A stretch of 15,000 bases of DNA from Prevotellaceae bacterium (lineage in GTDB: Bacteria; Bacteroidota; Bacteroidia; Bacteroidales; UBA932), in the NCBI GenBank assembly GCA_031273485.1, contig JAISRS010000177.1:1-15000 (forward strand), given 5' to 3'. The notes beneath the pieces are model-generated. The model was not told where the DNA came from, did not search any database, and saw nothing but the letters and a program-made list of their open reading frames with translations. Below are positions 7,126 to 15,000 of the stretch, in pieces; position 1 is the stretch's first letter; every line of letters starts with the position of its first letter. Made by a program: the position numbers and the translations under genes.

Positions 7126-7783
7126 ATAAGAAAAATATATTTAAAAAAAATATGTGTTGATTTTTACAAATTAATCCATTATTTAACATTTTTTAACCCC
7201 TATAATATTGTCGTAAAATCTTGTTGATTCTTTAATTATCAAATAATTATATGTTGCATCTTTTTTGATGATTCGGCTTAAATTTTTTATTCATTATTTA
7301 TGCAATAAACTTAAATTTTATGGCATTATTTTTATTTATTGACGAATTTTATCAAAGAAAAACAAGCCGCCGATAGCGAATTTACTTGGACTTGGTATGG
7401 ACTTGGTATGGACTTGGTGTAGATTTGAACTGAGACTTCCATGAAAGTTAAAATAAGGTTGGTAGAAGATGGGTATTCCGGAGGCTACTAAAGCTATTCT
7501 GTTGTTAAATAAGATGAAAATAAGGTTTTCTTTGCTTGTAAACTCGTTTCAGAAAATCATACTACATTTAAGGACTTTAAAGACTTTAAGGAGTACAGTC
7601 CTTCCGGGCTGCCTCTATCGCTGGTTTGTAACCCGTGAAACGGGGCGGTTATTTTCAGCGACAAAAATCCGCAATAGTTTTTTATTGACTATGTCAAATT
7701 TACGTTTCATGTCAGTTCGCTTAATTCGGTGACAAAGAAAATTTCGTATATTTTGGCGAATATTACCGTAGAGCGGATCAATT
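7126..7783. other. Gene-free AT-rich stretch upstream of gldJ
   Basis: I find no supportable gene here. From gldJ outward it holds a very AT-rich segment (about 7130-7330), an 11-bp tandem repeat (7390-7422), a 9-bp duplication GACTTTAAA/GACTTTAAG (7573-7590), and a short hairpin CCCGT-GAA-ACGGG (7632-7644). A 63-codon minus-strand frame at 7615-7806 runs into the inverted repeat of the neighbouring element and matches nothing I recognise. Confidence 0.6.
7390..7422. repeat. 11-bp tandem repeat, three copies
   Basis: ACTTGGTATGG at 7390-7400 and 7401-7411 is identical, and 7412-7422 (ACTTGGTGTAG) is a diverged third copy. A partial ACTTGG precedes the array at 7384. It is not coding in any convincing frame. 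Confidence 0.75.
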
Positions 7784-7805
7784 GGGGTGTACGACAAAAA
7801 GCCCA
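7784..7805 (+). repeat. Left terminal inverted repeat
   Basis: Begins GGGGTGTACGACAAAAA and ends GCCCA. It pairs with 8101-8122 (21 of 22 positions). Confidence 0.75.
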
Positions 7806-7820
7806 TTGTCGTTACCCCTT

Positions 7821-8067
7821 GATTCTAATTAGAATCAATGTTTCTAATTAGAATTACCTCCGATTCCGATTAGAAACATTGTTTCTAATTAGAATTACCT
7901 CCTGATTCCGATTAGAAACATTGTTTCTAATTAGAATTACCTCCTGATTCCGATTAGAAACATTGTTTCTAATTAGAATCACCTCCGATTCCGATTAGAA
8001 ACATTGATTCTATTTAGAATCACTCCCGATTCCGATTAGAAACATTGTTTCTAATCGAAATCCCTCT
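7821..8067. repeat. Six-copy tandem array of 40-42-bp hairpin-forming units
   Basis: Units lie at 7821-7861, 7862-7903, 7904-7945, 7946-7986, 7987-8027 and 8028-8067, each starting GATTC. Copies 2 and 3 are identical. A typical unit has hairpin A, ATTAGAAAC-ATT-GTTTCTAAT (in copy 2 at 7869-7889), overlapping palindrome B, TTCTAATTAGAA, then ACCTCC(T). In copy 6 hairpin A is extended to 11 perfect pairs (8033-8043 with 8047-8057). Copy 1 instead starts with the perfect palindrome GATTCTAATTAGAATC, and copy 5 strengthens B while losing A. There are no unique spacers, so it is not a CRISPR array. Confidence 0.9.
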
Positions 8068-8100
8068 GAGCAGCCTTAGGATTGCTTGTGCGGGGCAGCG

Positions 8101-8122
8101 TGGGATTTTTGTCGTACACCCC
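8101..8122 (-). repeat. Right terminal inverted repeat
   Basis: Reads TGGGA then TTTTTGTCGTACACCCC on the plus strand, the reverse complement of 7784-7805 with one mismatch. It lies 12 bases from the U-tract of the sus operon terminator. Confidence 0.75.
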
Positions 8123-8134
8123 CTTCTATCTTCT

Positions 8135-8165
8135 AAAAAACCCCTCCGAGGCAGTCTCGGAGGGG
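8135..8165 (-). terminator. Intrinsic terminator of the sus operon
   Basis: On the minus strand CCCCTCCGAG and CTCGGAGGGG form a perfect 10-bp GC-rich stem (8141-8150 with 8156-8165) around a 5-base loop, followed at once by six T's (8135-8140). It begins 42 bases after the stop of the last sus-operon gene, so it marks the operon end. Confidence 0.92.
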
Positions 8166-8206
8166 CGTTTCATTATATTAACAAAATTGAAAAAACCGTC
8201 AATACA

Positions 8207-9712
8207 TTATTCATCATACGCAGTAATTCGGAAATTTCTGATGTATAATTGAGTTCCCCAGTTTTGTCCGGGGTCTAAGCGGAACGAGTGTCCTGCTGTT
8301 CCCCAGGCGAAACGTTGAGCATAACCGCCGATTTCCATTGAAAATGGCGTCCATTCGCCGGTTTCCATCAGGGTGAAAGTAGTCATTTTAGCTCCATCCG
8401 CGGCAGGCGCCTTGAAGAAGAGTTCAAATAATAACTCTCTGTTACATCTGTAATCAAAGTTCAACACCATGGCTTTCTCCTTAATATCTTCCGTAAAATT
8501 CGCGGTGTGACAGCGGGGGTCGTTGGGATTGGCATTGTTGCCGTTGGTTTGTATATACCAGGAGCTTTCGTTGTCGAGAATCTCATAAGTGATCCACCTG
8601 AACTCCTCGTTGTAGTTCAGGGTTATCCAGTATTCGTTCTTTTGCTCCCGCTGTACTGTAAACTGACGGGCTTGGGTGATTACATCGGGATTGTTGTCGG
8701 CGGGAATCACTTTCCAGAAAAAGGGCGCCTTGCTATAGACGCTGCTTTTCAATACTTCCACAACTTCTTCTCTTTGCACTTCGTACCTGTCGGTATTGCC
8801 CACATGTATGGTTGTTGTTGCGCCTTCGGGGAAGGTGCTTTGTGTGGAGAGCATCAGTGAATAGTCATTAATTCCCTCGCCCCGTTTCCAGATAAAGGTG
8901 TGCGGAAAAGTGTTTACGCCAAGGGTGACGCCGCCTGCGGGCAGGTCGAGGAAAATGGCTTTTTGACTGCCTTCCACTGCAAATTCCAGTTGATAGGTCC
9001 ATGTAACGGTATCCATTATGGGTCTGTTCAAGAGCTTTGGAAGCACTTTGTTGACCATTGTTACCTGCACAACTTTTCCCCATTCCACATCTTCGATAAA
9101 GAAGCTGGGAAGATCGCCCACGCCGGATCCGCTTTTTGTGTTGCCGTTCTTGTCCTTGTAGCTGTATTCGTAGCTAAGGAAATCGAACAGTTCGTTGGAA
9201 ACGCTGTTTCTCCATTCCACCAGCGCCATTGTGGTGGATTCGATGAAGAGGGGCGATGGCAGTGCCAGAGCGCTCTCATCGTCGGCGGTGTATGGAGTGA
9301 GGGCGATTTCCTTGGGTGTGGAGCGGTTCTTGTGCTCGTCGATAGTATAAACTTTAAACCGATAGAGTTTCGATTGAGTGAGTCCGGTGATGTTCACCCA
9401 GGAACATACACTGTCGAAAGTAATCACCTTGTCGTCATATTCTATTAAGGTTCCTTTTGCTTTCCCCAGATTCATTTGGCTTGAGGGGATTCGACCGTAC
9501 TGCGACAGGTCGATTTCGACTCTTTCGTAGCCGACTTTTCCGTGGATAGTGTCGAAGTGGGCGGGATAAACAATTTCTTCCACCGAGAACTCCTTGATGT
9601 TATCGTAGATGTCTCCGCATGATACATACAGTATCGACGATAAAATCACCGTGCAACATGCCGCCAGCAATTTGTGTACGGCGTGTTTCTTTACTAATAT
9701 TATTTTTTTCAT
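8207..9712 (-). CDS. DUF4998-like surface lipoprotein, last gene of the sus operon
   Basis: Probable surface glycan-binding or accessory lipoprotein of a SusCD system. The lipoprotein signal ends LYVSC with Cys32 counted from the chosen start. The N-terminal half resembles DUF4998: YPAHFDTIHGKVGYERVEIDL-like opening, then a fibronectin-III-like block with VCSWVNITGLTQSKLYRFKVYT. A middle beta-domain with TFIWKRGEGINDYSLMLST resembles SusE/SusF-type repeats. The last 110 residues look like a beta-sandwich, with paired Trp-rich strands that could bind sugar. No catalytic motif is seen. The frame is open to an ATG at 9745, 7 bp after the previous stop, but the ATG at 9712 (MKKIILVKK) gives a normal signal peptide and an intergenic gap like those upstream. 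The substrate is unknown. Confidence 0.75.
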   Translation of the reverse strand: MKKIILVKKHAVHKLLAACCTVILSSILYVSCGDIYDNIKEFSVEEIVYPAHFDTIHGKVGYERVEIDLSQYGRIPSSQMNLGKAKGTLIEYDDKVITFDSVCSWVNITGLTQSKLYRFKVYTIDEHKNRSTPKEIALTPYTADDESALALPSPLFIESTTMALVEWRNSVSNELFDFLSYEYSYKDKNGNTKSGSGVGDLPSFFIEDVEWGKVVQVTMVNKVLPKLLNRPIMDTVTWTYQLEFAVEGSQKAIFLDLPAGGVTLGVNTFPHTFIWKRGEGINDYSLMLSTQSTFPEGATTTIHVGNTDRYEVQREEVVEVLKSSVYSKAPFFWKVIPADNNPDVITQARQFTVQREQKNEYWITLNYNEEFRWITYEILDNESSWYIQTNGNNANPNDPRCHTANFTEDIKEKAMVLNFDYRCNRELLFELFFKAPAADGAKMTTFTLMETGEWTPFSMEIGGYAQRFAWGTAGHSFRLDPGQNWGTQLYIRNFRITAYDE

Positions 9713-9752
9713 TACGTATTTGTTTATAATATTTAAGTAATCCATTGTTATG

Positions 9753-11033
9753 TTACTGATTTGCTTTTTTACCGTAAAGGGTTATTTCGGACAAACAGTT
9801 CACATTGAAGGTTGATGACTGACCTTCGCCGAATCCGAGCAAAGCCTGATACCTTATCCAGCGTGTGGGTTTGGTAAATTGAGGATCGTCGGGATAGAGG
9901 TAAGCCATATCGCCAAGCCTCCCAAGTTGCATAAATTCCAAATCGCTTAATCCGGCGGGGAAGGTTATGATGTGACGGTCGAGGATCAGTTCCCATTCTT
10001 CCGTCGTTTCGTCCCAGATATATATGTTGTATTGAGCAACATTGGGCGAAACATAATAGTATCCCCTGCCGGTGGTGGGCGAATTGCCGTTGAAGTATCG
10101 CTGATTAGTGATAATTCGGCTGATTTCGTACTTGTCGCCAAGATCAATCATTGCGTTCCACGGCAGATTATTGACGTTTAACTCTCCGGTGGGTCCTCTG
10201 TTGCCCGTATGCACGTAATTTACATTCATCCCGTCATCAATAACATCGTCGATCAACATGTCTTTCCGCGCTTCTCCTTCCTGGAGATATGCCATGGCAA
10301 CGCCTCCCATCTGGAAGTTAGGTTCGGGCAGTTCCCACTTATCTTTGGGGATAAGTTCGTCCTGCAACAGTCGGATTTCGCCCATATCAATGTAGTCGGT
10401 GATATTGCCGTACATATCCTCCACCTTCACCTTCACTTTGATGGGTTCCGTTACTTGAAGATCGCGGATAAACCATCGGTCGGAAGCAAGGCTGGAGGTA
10501 TATATCATATTGTGTTCCGCCGGTTGCCCTCCTTTGGTGTAGGTGAAATTGGCATAGACATTAACTGCCTGCTCAAGTTCATTAGTCCAGTCAACAAAGA
10601 AGGAGAAGAAGCCCGGTTTCACAATAATCGAGTTGGCGACTCTGGAATATGCCGGTTCGAGCGGTTTCACCGCAACGTTAACAATCTGCGATTTGTTTCC
10701 CGCCCTGTCCACAGCATACAGTTGCACATCGTGGATAAGCGTGTCGCTGAACCCATATACATCTATGGAATCGCTGAAATAGGAAACGGAAAACCATACC
10801 TTTTCTCCTTTGGGATTGAGGTAAGTTGCATCAATACTAAGCAAATCTTCGTTGGCGGGGATTGTATAAAACAACCGTGCTCCGCCGTAAAGCGCCTTGT
10901 AGCGTCCATTATACACCGGTGCATCCGGCGGTTGGGAATCGCCGTAACCGATTTCGTATCGTCCCTGTTCCTTGCAGGCTCCAAACGCCAGCAGGAGGGT
11001 CATCAATAAAAACATATACTTTATTGTTTTCAT
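9753..11033 (-). CDS. DUF4959/DUF5126/DUF5000 lipoprotein, probable surface glycan-binding protein
   Basis: Accessory outer-membrane lipoprotein of the Sus-like complex, predicted to face the medium and help capture glycan for SusCD. The signal peptide ends LAFGAC, with Cys20 from the start used. The layout fits the three-domain family. The N-terminal part has DSQPPDAPVYNGRYKALYGGARLFYTIP and continues through ATYLNPKGEKVWFSVSYFSD; a middle beta-domain has VTEPIKVKVKVEDMYGNITD. The C-terminal domain (about 240-426) is discoidin/F5-8C-like, with MIDLGDKYEISRIITNQRY, YNIYIWDETTEEWELI and a final SEITLYGKK, typical of carbohydrate-binding folds. No enzyme motif is visible. An ATG at 11042 is also in frame; I prefer 11033 (MKTIKYMFLL) for its usual signal-peptide start. 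It lies 37 bp after susD. Confidence 0.82.
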   Translation of the reverse strand: MKTIKYMFLLMTLLLAFGACKEQGRYEIGYGDSQPPDAPVYNGRYKALYGGARLFYTIPANEDLLSIDATYLNPKGEKVWFSVSYFSDSIDVYGFSDTLIHDVQLYAVDRAGNKSQIVNVAVKPLEPAYSRVANSIIVKPGFFSFFVDWTNELEQAVNVYANFTYTKGGQPAEHNMIYTSSLASDRWFIRDLQVTEPIKVKVKVEDMYGNITDYIDMGEIRLLQDELIPKDKWELPEPNFQMGGVAMAYLQEGEARKDMLIDDVIDDGMNVNYVHTGNRGPTGELNVNNLPWNAMIDLGDKYEISRIITNQRYFNGNSPTTGRGYYYVSPNVAQYNIYIWDETTEEWELILDRHIITFPAGLSDLEFMQLGRLGDMAYLYPDDPQFTKPTRWIRYQALLGFGEGQSSTFNVNCLSEITLYGKKANQ

Positions 11034-11070
11034 ATAAATCATTTTTTCCTGTTAATAAATCATTTTCTTA

Positions 11071-13059
11071 TTACCATCCCGGATTCTGGATGAGGTTTCC
11101 GTTTGTATTAGTTTCGTCAAGACTGATAGGCCAGAGGTAGTCTCTTTCGATGAATCTTCTGGATTGCAGAGTTCGGAGAATAAAAAATGTTTCCGCATCT
11201 GCCTCCGTGTAGCCCCAACCCGTAACGGGCGACGAAAATTCCGTCACAGCTCTCTTGTGCCTGTGCATGTCCCAGAATCTGCTGCCTTCAAAAGCCAGTT
11301 CAATGCTTCGCTCCTGAAGAACAATATCGCGCATTCCGTTTTTTGTAAGATGCTTGTTCAGCGCTCTCGGGCTAACAATATTAGCATCCGCCCATACGTC
11401 TTCCACGTTGCGTAAACCTGCCCTTTTGCGCACTTTGTTGATAGCATCAAACATTTCCGACCTTTTGGGGTCGCCTTCGTCCAGATACTCGTTCAGTATT
11501 TCGGCTTTCATCAGATACAGGTCAGCCATACGCATAATCGGGTAAGGATGTCTCACCAATCTCGACCAGTTGCCTGATTTGGATTCGGGATGCGTAAATT
11601 TCTTGATGCCTATGCCTGAACGGAAGAAAGCGCTTTGAAGATCAATCCTTCCTGTTACATTATTATATCCTCCGTAGCTTTCGGCGAACATCATTGTCGG
11701 GATTTTTTCTCCGTGCGTACGCCAGTAACCTCCCGTGATACCCATGTTTGCATAGAAACGCGGTTCACGGTTCAGGTACAGTGGAATGGTCAAAACGTCC
11801 GGTTGCATAAATCCCCGCAATTCTTCGTATTCGGGATTTAATATGTCCGGAGTTCTAACAATGTCGAACATGATGTTTTTGTTGAATGTCAGGTCATCAT
11901 TAATCGGAACACCATTTTTTGTATAATATGTTTCCACCGTCTTGAAGGAAGCCGCCAGCCACTGTTCGCTCATGGTCATATTGAGAGTGATGCCGCTGGT
12001 ATATGCTGCCGGCAGATAGATATTGGTGTGGCTCGAAAGCAGGGTGGTACCGGTAAGCATGTGTGTCAGCCCCCAGATCAGCTCCTTGTTCCAGGGATCC
12101 ACCACCACCATCCGCAAATCATACAGGGTTTGCATATCTTTCGGTTTTGCCTCATAGTCGTCCATGTCGAAAGGATATGGAGTTCCCTCGTATTCGTACA
12201 GTTTGTAACCTTGAGCTTCGCCAAACTTAATAGCCTCATCAACGGCATCCCAGGCGTCTTTCCATTTCTCTTTGTCATATTCCAGGGGGAAGAAAGGTTC
12301 GCCGTTGTGGTCAAGAAAATCGCCGTAGAACTGGTTATTCCCGTTAAAAAACGGACTTGCCCTGTAGAGCAGCACTCTTGCTTTGACGGATAAAGCTATC
12401 ATTTTGTTGATTTGCCCCAGATCCAGCACATTTGTCTGTACTTTCAGGTCGGGAAGAGCTTCTTCGATTAACTGTAAAACGAAATCGAAACAGTCTTCCA
12501 CCTTGGCACGTCTTGGGAACAATTCGTCGGACAAAGCGTCAACAGCAACGGGTTTATGTATAAGAACAATCGGTCCGTATTGCCTCAACAGCAAAAAGGT
12601 ATAGTAGGCTTTGAGGAATTTCACATGAGCTTTCCATTCCTTTATTTCCGTTTCCGACATGTTTTCAACCATGTCGATGTATTGCAGAAAGATGTCGGCG
12701 CTCCTGATACCCCGATACAAATGAGATGCTCCACCCGTTCCGCTCCAGTGTCCCAGTATGGGGTTTTGAGTGTTTTGCAGTCCTCGCATAAGCCTTATTC
12801 CCTGCAAATCGCTGGTAGAAGCGTCGTGATCCGGACGTCCGATCCATTCGTCTCCAAGCAACCACGATGATTGATGCGTCAACAGGTCCGACGGAAGATA
12901 ACTGTAAACTTTTGCCAAAGCATCCAACGCCATTTCTCTGGTGGAAAAATAATCTTCCAGAGTGACGGTATTATCGGGAACAATGTCTAAATAAGGCGTA
13001 CAAGACAAGTTCCACAGCATGAAGATTGATAATAATCCTGTTTTTATAACTTTTTTCAT
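11071..13059 (-). CDS. susD: SusD/RagB-family outer-membrane nutrient-binding lipoprotein
   Basis: Surface lipoprotein that caps the SusC transporter and binds the incoming glycan or peptide. The signal peptide MKKVIKTGLLSIFMLWNLSC is lipidated at Cys20, followed by the typical TPYLDIVPDN. The SusD-like N-terminal domain contains YYTFLLLRQYGPIVLI and the helical TPR-like repeats (VEDCFDFVLQLIEEALPDL). The C-terminal RagB/SusD domain contains RMADLYLMKAEILNEY, FDAINKVRKRAGL, ERSIELAFEGSRFWDMHRHK and the usual ending YLWPISLDETNTNGNLIQNPGW. At 662 aa it is somewhat longer than most SusD proteins (500-600). It starts 23 bp after susC, the usual tight spacing. The name denotes the family, not starch specificity. 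Confidence 0.95.
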   Translation of the reverse strand: MKKVIKTGLLSIFMLWNLSCTPYLDIVPDNTVTLEDYFSTREMALDALAKVYSYLPSDLLTHQSSWLLGDEWIGRPDHDASTSDLQGIRLMRGLQNTQNPILGHWSGTGGASHLYRGIRSADIFLQYIDMVENMSETEIKEWKAHVKFLKAYYTFLLLRQYGPIVLIHKPVAVDALSDELFPRRAKVEDCFDFVLQLIEEALPDLKVQTNVLDLGQINKMIALSVKARVLLYRASPFFNGNNQFYGDFLDHNGEPFFPLEYDKEKWKDAWDAVDEAIKFGEAQGYKLYEYEGTPYPFDMDDYEAKPKDMQTLYDLRMVVVDPWNKELIWGLTHMLTGTTLLSSHTNIYLPAAYTSGITLNMTMSEQWLAASFKTVETYYTKNGVPINDDLTFNKNIMFDIVRTPDILNPEYEELRGFMQPDVLTIPLYLNREPRFYANMGITGGYWRTHGEKIPTMMFAESYGGYNNVTGRIDLQSAFFRSGIGIKKFTHPESKSGNWSRLVRHPYPIMRMADLYLMKAEILNEYLDEGDPKRSEMFDAINKVRKRAGLRNVEDVWADANIVSPRALNKHLTKNGMRDIVLQERSIELAFEGSRFWDMHRHKRAVTEFSSPVTGWGYTEADAETFFILRTLQSRRFIERDYLWPISLDETNTNGNLIQNPGW

Positions 13060-13082
13060 TTCTTTAAATCATTAATTTGTTA

Positions 13083-15000
13083 CTAAAAGAATAATTGCAG
13101 ACCAACATTAAACCTTCTGTTAAGAGGGTATCCCAGTCCGTTTCCACCCACTTCGGGGTCCCACAGTTTGAAAGCGCTGAAATAAAATGCGTTTTCTACG
13201 CTAAGATAGATTCGGCTGCTTTGTATGAAGATTTTTTTAAGATCCGGCATATTGTACCCCAGTTCTATGGTTTTCAGGCGCAGGAACGACCCGTCGCGCA
13301 GCCACCATGAGGATTGCTGGACGTTGTTCGCTATTGTTTCGGGCGACAGTCGTGGCCAGAACGCATGAACGTCGGGATTGGTTTCGCTCCACGAGTCACG
13401 TGCAATTATAGTCGGCGCATTACGTCTGTCGTTAAACGGATTAATCTTGTCGGGAGCTATATAAAACGATACTCGCGCATTTCCCTGAAAGAAGAACGAA
13501 AGATCCAAATTCTTATATCCCACCGAAAGACCGAAGCCATACTGTATTTCCGGTTTTGTGGGATAGCCCATCGGAATCCGGTCGTTAGTATTGATTATCC
13601 CGTCTTTATTAACATCCAGATACTTGATGTCACCTGCCTGATATATTCCAAATGCCGACTGGTCGGGAGAATTTGCAATTTCCAGTTCATCAACAAAAAG
13701 CCTTTCGGCAACCAGTCCCCACGATTGGTCGGAATGATGCCCCACAGTTTTCAGATATTCGTCCGGATAATTCTTTTCATCCTTTTCAAGATATTTGTTA
13801 GTGGCGTAGGTGAAATTCATACGTCCCGTCATCCAGAAATCCTTGCTGAAACTGTGTTGCAGATCAATCGAACCTTCAATACCTTTGAGGGATACCTTTC
13901 CGACATTTCCATGTATGGCGGCTTCAAAGCCTGCCGTGGCAGGGAAATTTTCGCGCGCCATATAGATATTGTTGCGAGTATCCTGAAAAACATCTACCTG
14001 TATTTTCAGCGCTTCATCTTTCAATAAGCCCAGTTCAAATCCCAGATTATATTTTTCCGATACTTCCCAGGTAATATCCGGGTTGGCATAACGGTTTATA
14101 GAATATCCCATTCCCATGTTGGTAAATGAATTGCCCCATGAGTAATATCCTCCTCCGGTGCCAATATCCGACAGGAAGAAGAACCGGCCGGCTCTTTTTG
14201 CAATAGCATCATTACCTACCTGCCCCCAGGTGAATTTCAGTTTCAACAAACTGACGGCGTTCTTCATGGATGACCAGAATGATTCGTTGGACAAAATCCA
14301 TCCGGCGCCAACAGCCGGGAAAAACCCGTAGCGTTTATCTCCTGTAAATTTTTCGGAGCCGTTGTATCCATACGAAAACTCAAAGAAGTAGCGGGAATCG
14401 TAGTCATACACGAATCTTCCGGAAATCCCTGCATTTCTTTCGGGCAATGTTTCGTATATGTCGGTGCTTTTACCGTCTGTCAGGATATTTTCCTCGGCTA
14501 TTGCCACAGCCATCAGTCCTAAAAGATGTTTACCGAACTTACGATCCCAGTTCATACGCGCTTCAAAGTAGTATTTTGTACTGCCGTCGCGGTCGGCTTC
14601 TACGTTACCGAGCGCTGCTGTCGTATTTGTAGGATTAAGGTTGTACAGAGTGTAATCACCCGTGATTTCATTATACGAATCTAACGAATAATAGTAAGGA
14701 TTGTAGTTTCTTTTACCCGAATAGGAAGAATTGGTATTGGCAGATACCTTTGCCTGCAACTTCAAACCTTTGGTAATGAAATCCAAATCCTGCATCAGGG
14801 TGGCTTGCACCGACAGTGTGTTAGCGTCTCTGGTTTCGTATCCTCTTACCATCCGTGCATAAGGATTGGTTTTAAGGTTATTGCCGCGCAGGATAGTGTT
14901 CCCGAAAAGTATATGCCGAGTGTATTGATGTGCGGCATCGGGCTGATATATCGCCGGAAAATCCACAGGATTGGCGTCCATCACCATTCCGAACAGGTCG
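13083..15000 (-). CDS. susC: SusC/RagA-family TonB-dependent transporter (N-terminal part outside window)
   Basis: Outer-membrane beta-barrel that imports the substrate captured by SusD, energised by TonB-ExbBD. The frame is open to the window edge: the codons before the internal Met at 14987 read DLFG without a stop, so this is the last 638 residues of a protein normally about 1000-1100 long. The plug domain, CarboxypepD-like region and TonB box lie outside. Barrel features of the family are visible: a segment with EFSYGYNGSEKF, GFFPAVGAGWILSNE, NPDITWEVSEKYNLGFELGL, the GDIKYLDVNKDGIINTNDR linker, GFGLSVGYKNLDLSFFFQG, and a terminal aromatic strand RRFNVGLQLFF serving as the assembly signal. 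It is first of the four sus genes in the window; its promoter and any sensor or anti-sigma regulator are beyond 15000. Confidence 0.95.
   Translation of the reverse strand, partial: DLFGMVMDANPVDFPAIYQPDAAHQYTRHILFGNTILRGNNLKTNPYARMVRGYETRDANTLSVQATLMQDLDFITKGLKLQAKVSANTNSSYSGKRNYNPYYYSLDSYNEITGDYTLYNLNPTNTTAALGNVEADRDGSTKYYFEARMNWDRKFGKHLLGLMAVAIAEENILTDGKSTDIYETLPERNAGISGRFVYDYDSRYFFEFSYGYNGSEKFTGDKRYGFFPAVGAGWILSNESFWSSMKNAVSLLKLKFTWGQVGNDAIAKRAGRFFFLSDIGTGGGYYSWGNSFTNMGMGYSINRYANPDITWEVSEKYNLGFELGLLKDEALKIQVDVFQDTRNNIYMARENFPATAGFEAAIHGNVGKVSLKGIEGSIDLQHSFSKDFWMTGRMNFTYATNKYLEKDEKNYPDEYLKTVGHHSDQSWGLVAERLFVDELEIANSPDQSAFGIYQAGDIKYLDVNKDGIINTNDRIPMGYPTKPEIQYGFGLSVGYKNLDLSFFFQGNARVSFYIAPDKINPFNDRRNAPTIIARDSWSETNPDVHAFWPRLSPETIANNVQQSSWWLRDGSFLRLKTIELGYNMPDLKKIFIQSSRIYLSVENAFYFSAFKLWDPEVGGNGLGYPLNRRFNVGLQLFF

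Larger units (their letters stand above)
7784..8122. mobile_element. MITE-like element: terminal inverted repeats enclosing a palindromic minisatellite
   Basis: The 22 bases at 7784-7805 (GGGGTGTACGACAAAAA then GCCCA) are reverse-complementary to 8101-8122 with one mismatch. The 339 bp between and including them encode nothing convincing, and 247 of them are a six-copy tandem array. Size, inverted ends and lack of a transposase fit a miniature inverted-repeat element. A MITE enclosing a minisatellite has been described in Porphyromonas gingivalis (BrickBuilt), though I cannot say these are related. I see no clear target-site duplication at the ends, which weakens the mobile reading. It sits between gldJ and the terminator of the sus operon. 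Confidence 0.6.

Noticed and set aside
7632..7644. Short hairpin as a terminator
   Set aside because: It has only a 5-bp stem without a T-run, and no gene ends nearby.
7615..7806. 63-codon minus-strand reading frame
   Set aside because: Its start lies in the left terminal inverted repeat, and no similarity or promoter is seen.
7821..8067. CRISPR array
   Set aside because: The units are directly abutting 40-42-bp repeats without unique spacers, and no cas genes are present.
8045..8248. 67-codon plus-strand reading frame
   Set aside because: It runs through the repeat array, the inverted repeat, the terminator hairpin and into the end of the DUF4998-like gene, so it is a chance frame.
10209..11009. 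266-codon plus-strand frame
   Set aside because: It is antisense to the DUF5000 lipoprotein and has no domain of its own.

Overview
The window looks like a Bacteroidota (probably Bacteroidales) chromosome. It carries a SusC/SusD pair with two accessory surface lipoproteins, a GldJ-type gliding/type IX secretion lipoprotein and a cysteine-free (type B) ribosomal protein L31. Several starts are preceded by the TAnnTTTG -7 element of the Bacteroidota primary sigma factor, and recognisable Shine-Dalgarno sequences are absent. Every convincing intact gene is on the minus strand, so the window reads from high to low coordinates.

Region 1 (1-4573) is the most notable. Three adjacent minus-strand genes, read hen1, rnl, pnkp1, form a split RNA repair system. 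They encode a Hen1-type 3'-terminal ribose 2'-O-methyltransferase with the extra N-terminal region of bacterial Hen1, a stand-alone RNA ligase with the motifs of the bacterial Pnkp ligase domain, and a T4-Pnkp-like 5'-kinase/3'-phosphatase cut by the window edge. The set matches the described bacterial Pnkp1-Rnl-Hen1 complex, which heals and seals RNA cut by ribotoxins and 2'-O-methylates the repaired end so it cannot be cut again at the same place. Directly upstream on the same strand is an ARPP-1/DUF6569-family gene of unknown role, and beyond it, on the plus strand, what looks like the broken C-terminus of a WYL-domain regulator.

Region 2 (about 5000-7125) is housekeeping: rpmE2 (L31) with a near-perfect promoter and a structured leader, then gldJ.

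Region 3 (7126-8134) is about 1 kb without a gene. It holds short tandem repeats and a 339-bp MITE-like element: near-perfect 22-bp terminal inverted repeats around six tandem 40-42-bp units, each full of palindromes.

Region 4 (8135-15000) is the distal part of a polysaccharide-utilisation-type operon, read susC (5' end outside the window), susD, DUF4959/DUF5126/DUF5000 lipoprotein, DUF4998-like lipoprotein, closed by a textbook intrinsic terminator at 8135-8165. No glycoside hydrolase or regulator is inside the window, so the glycan cannot be named.
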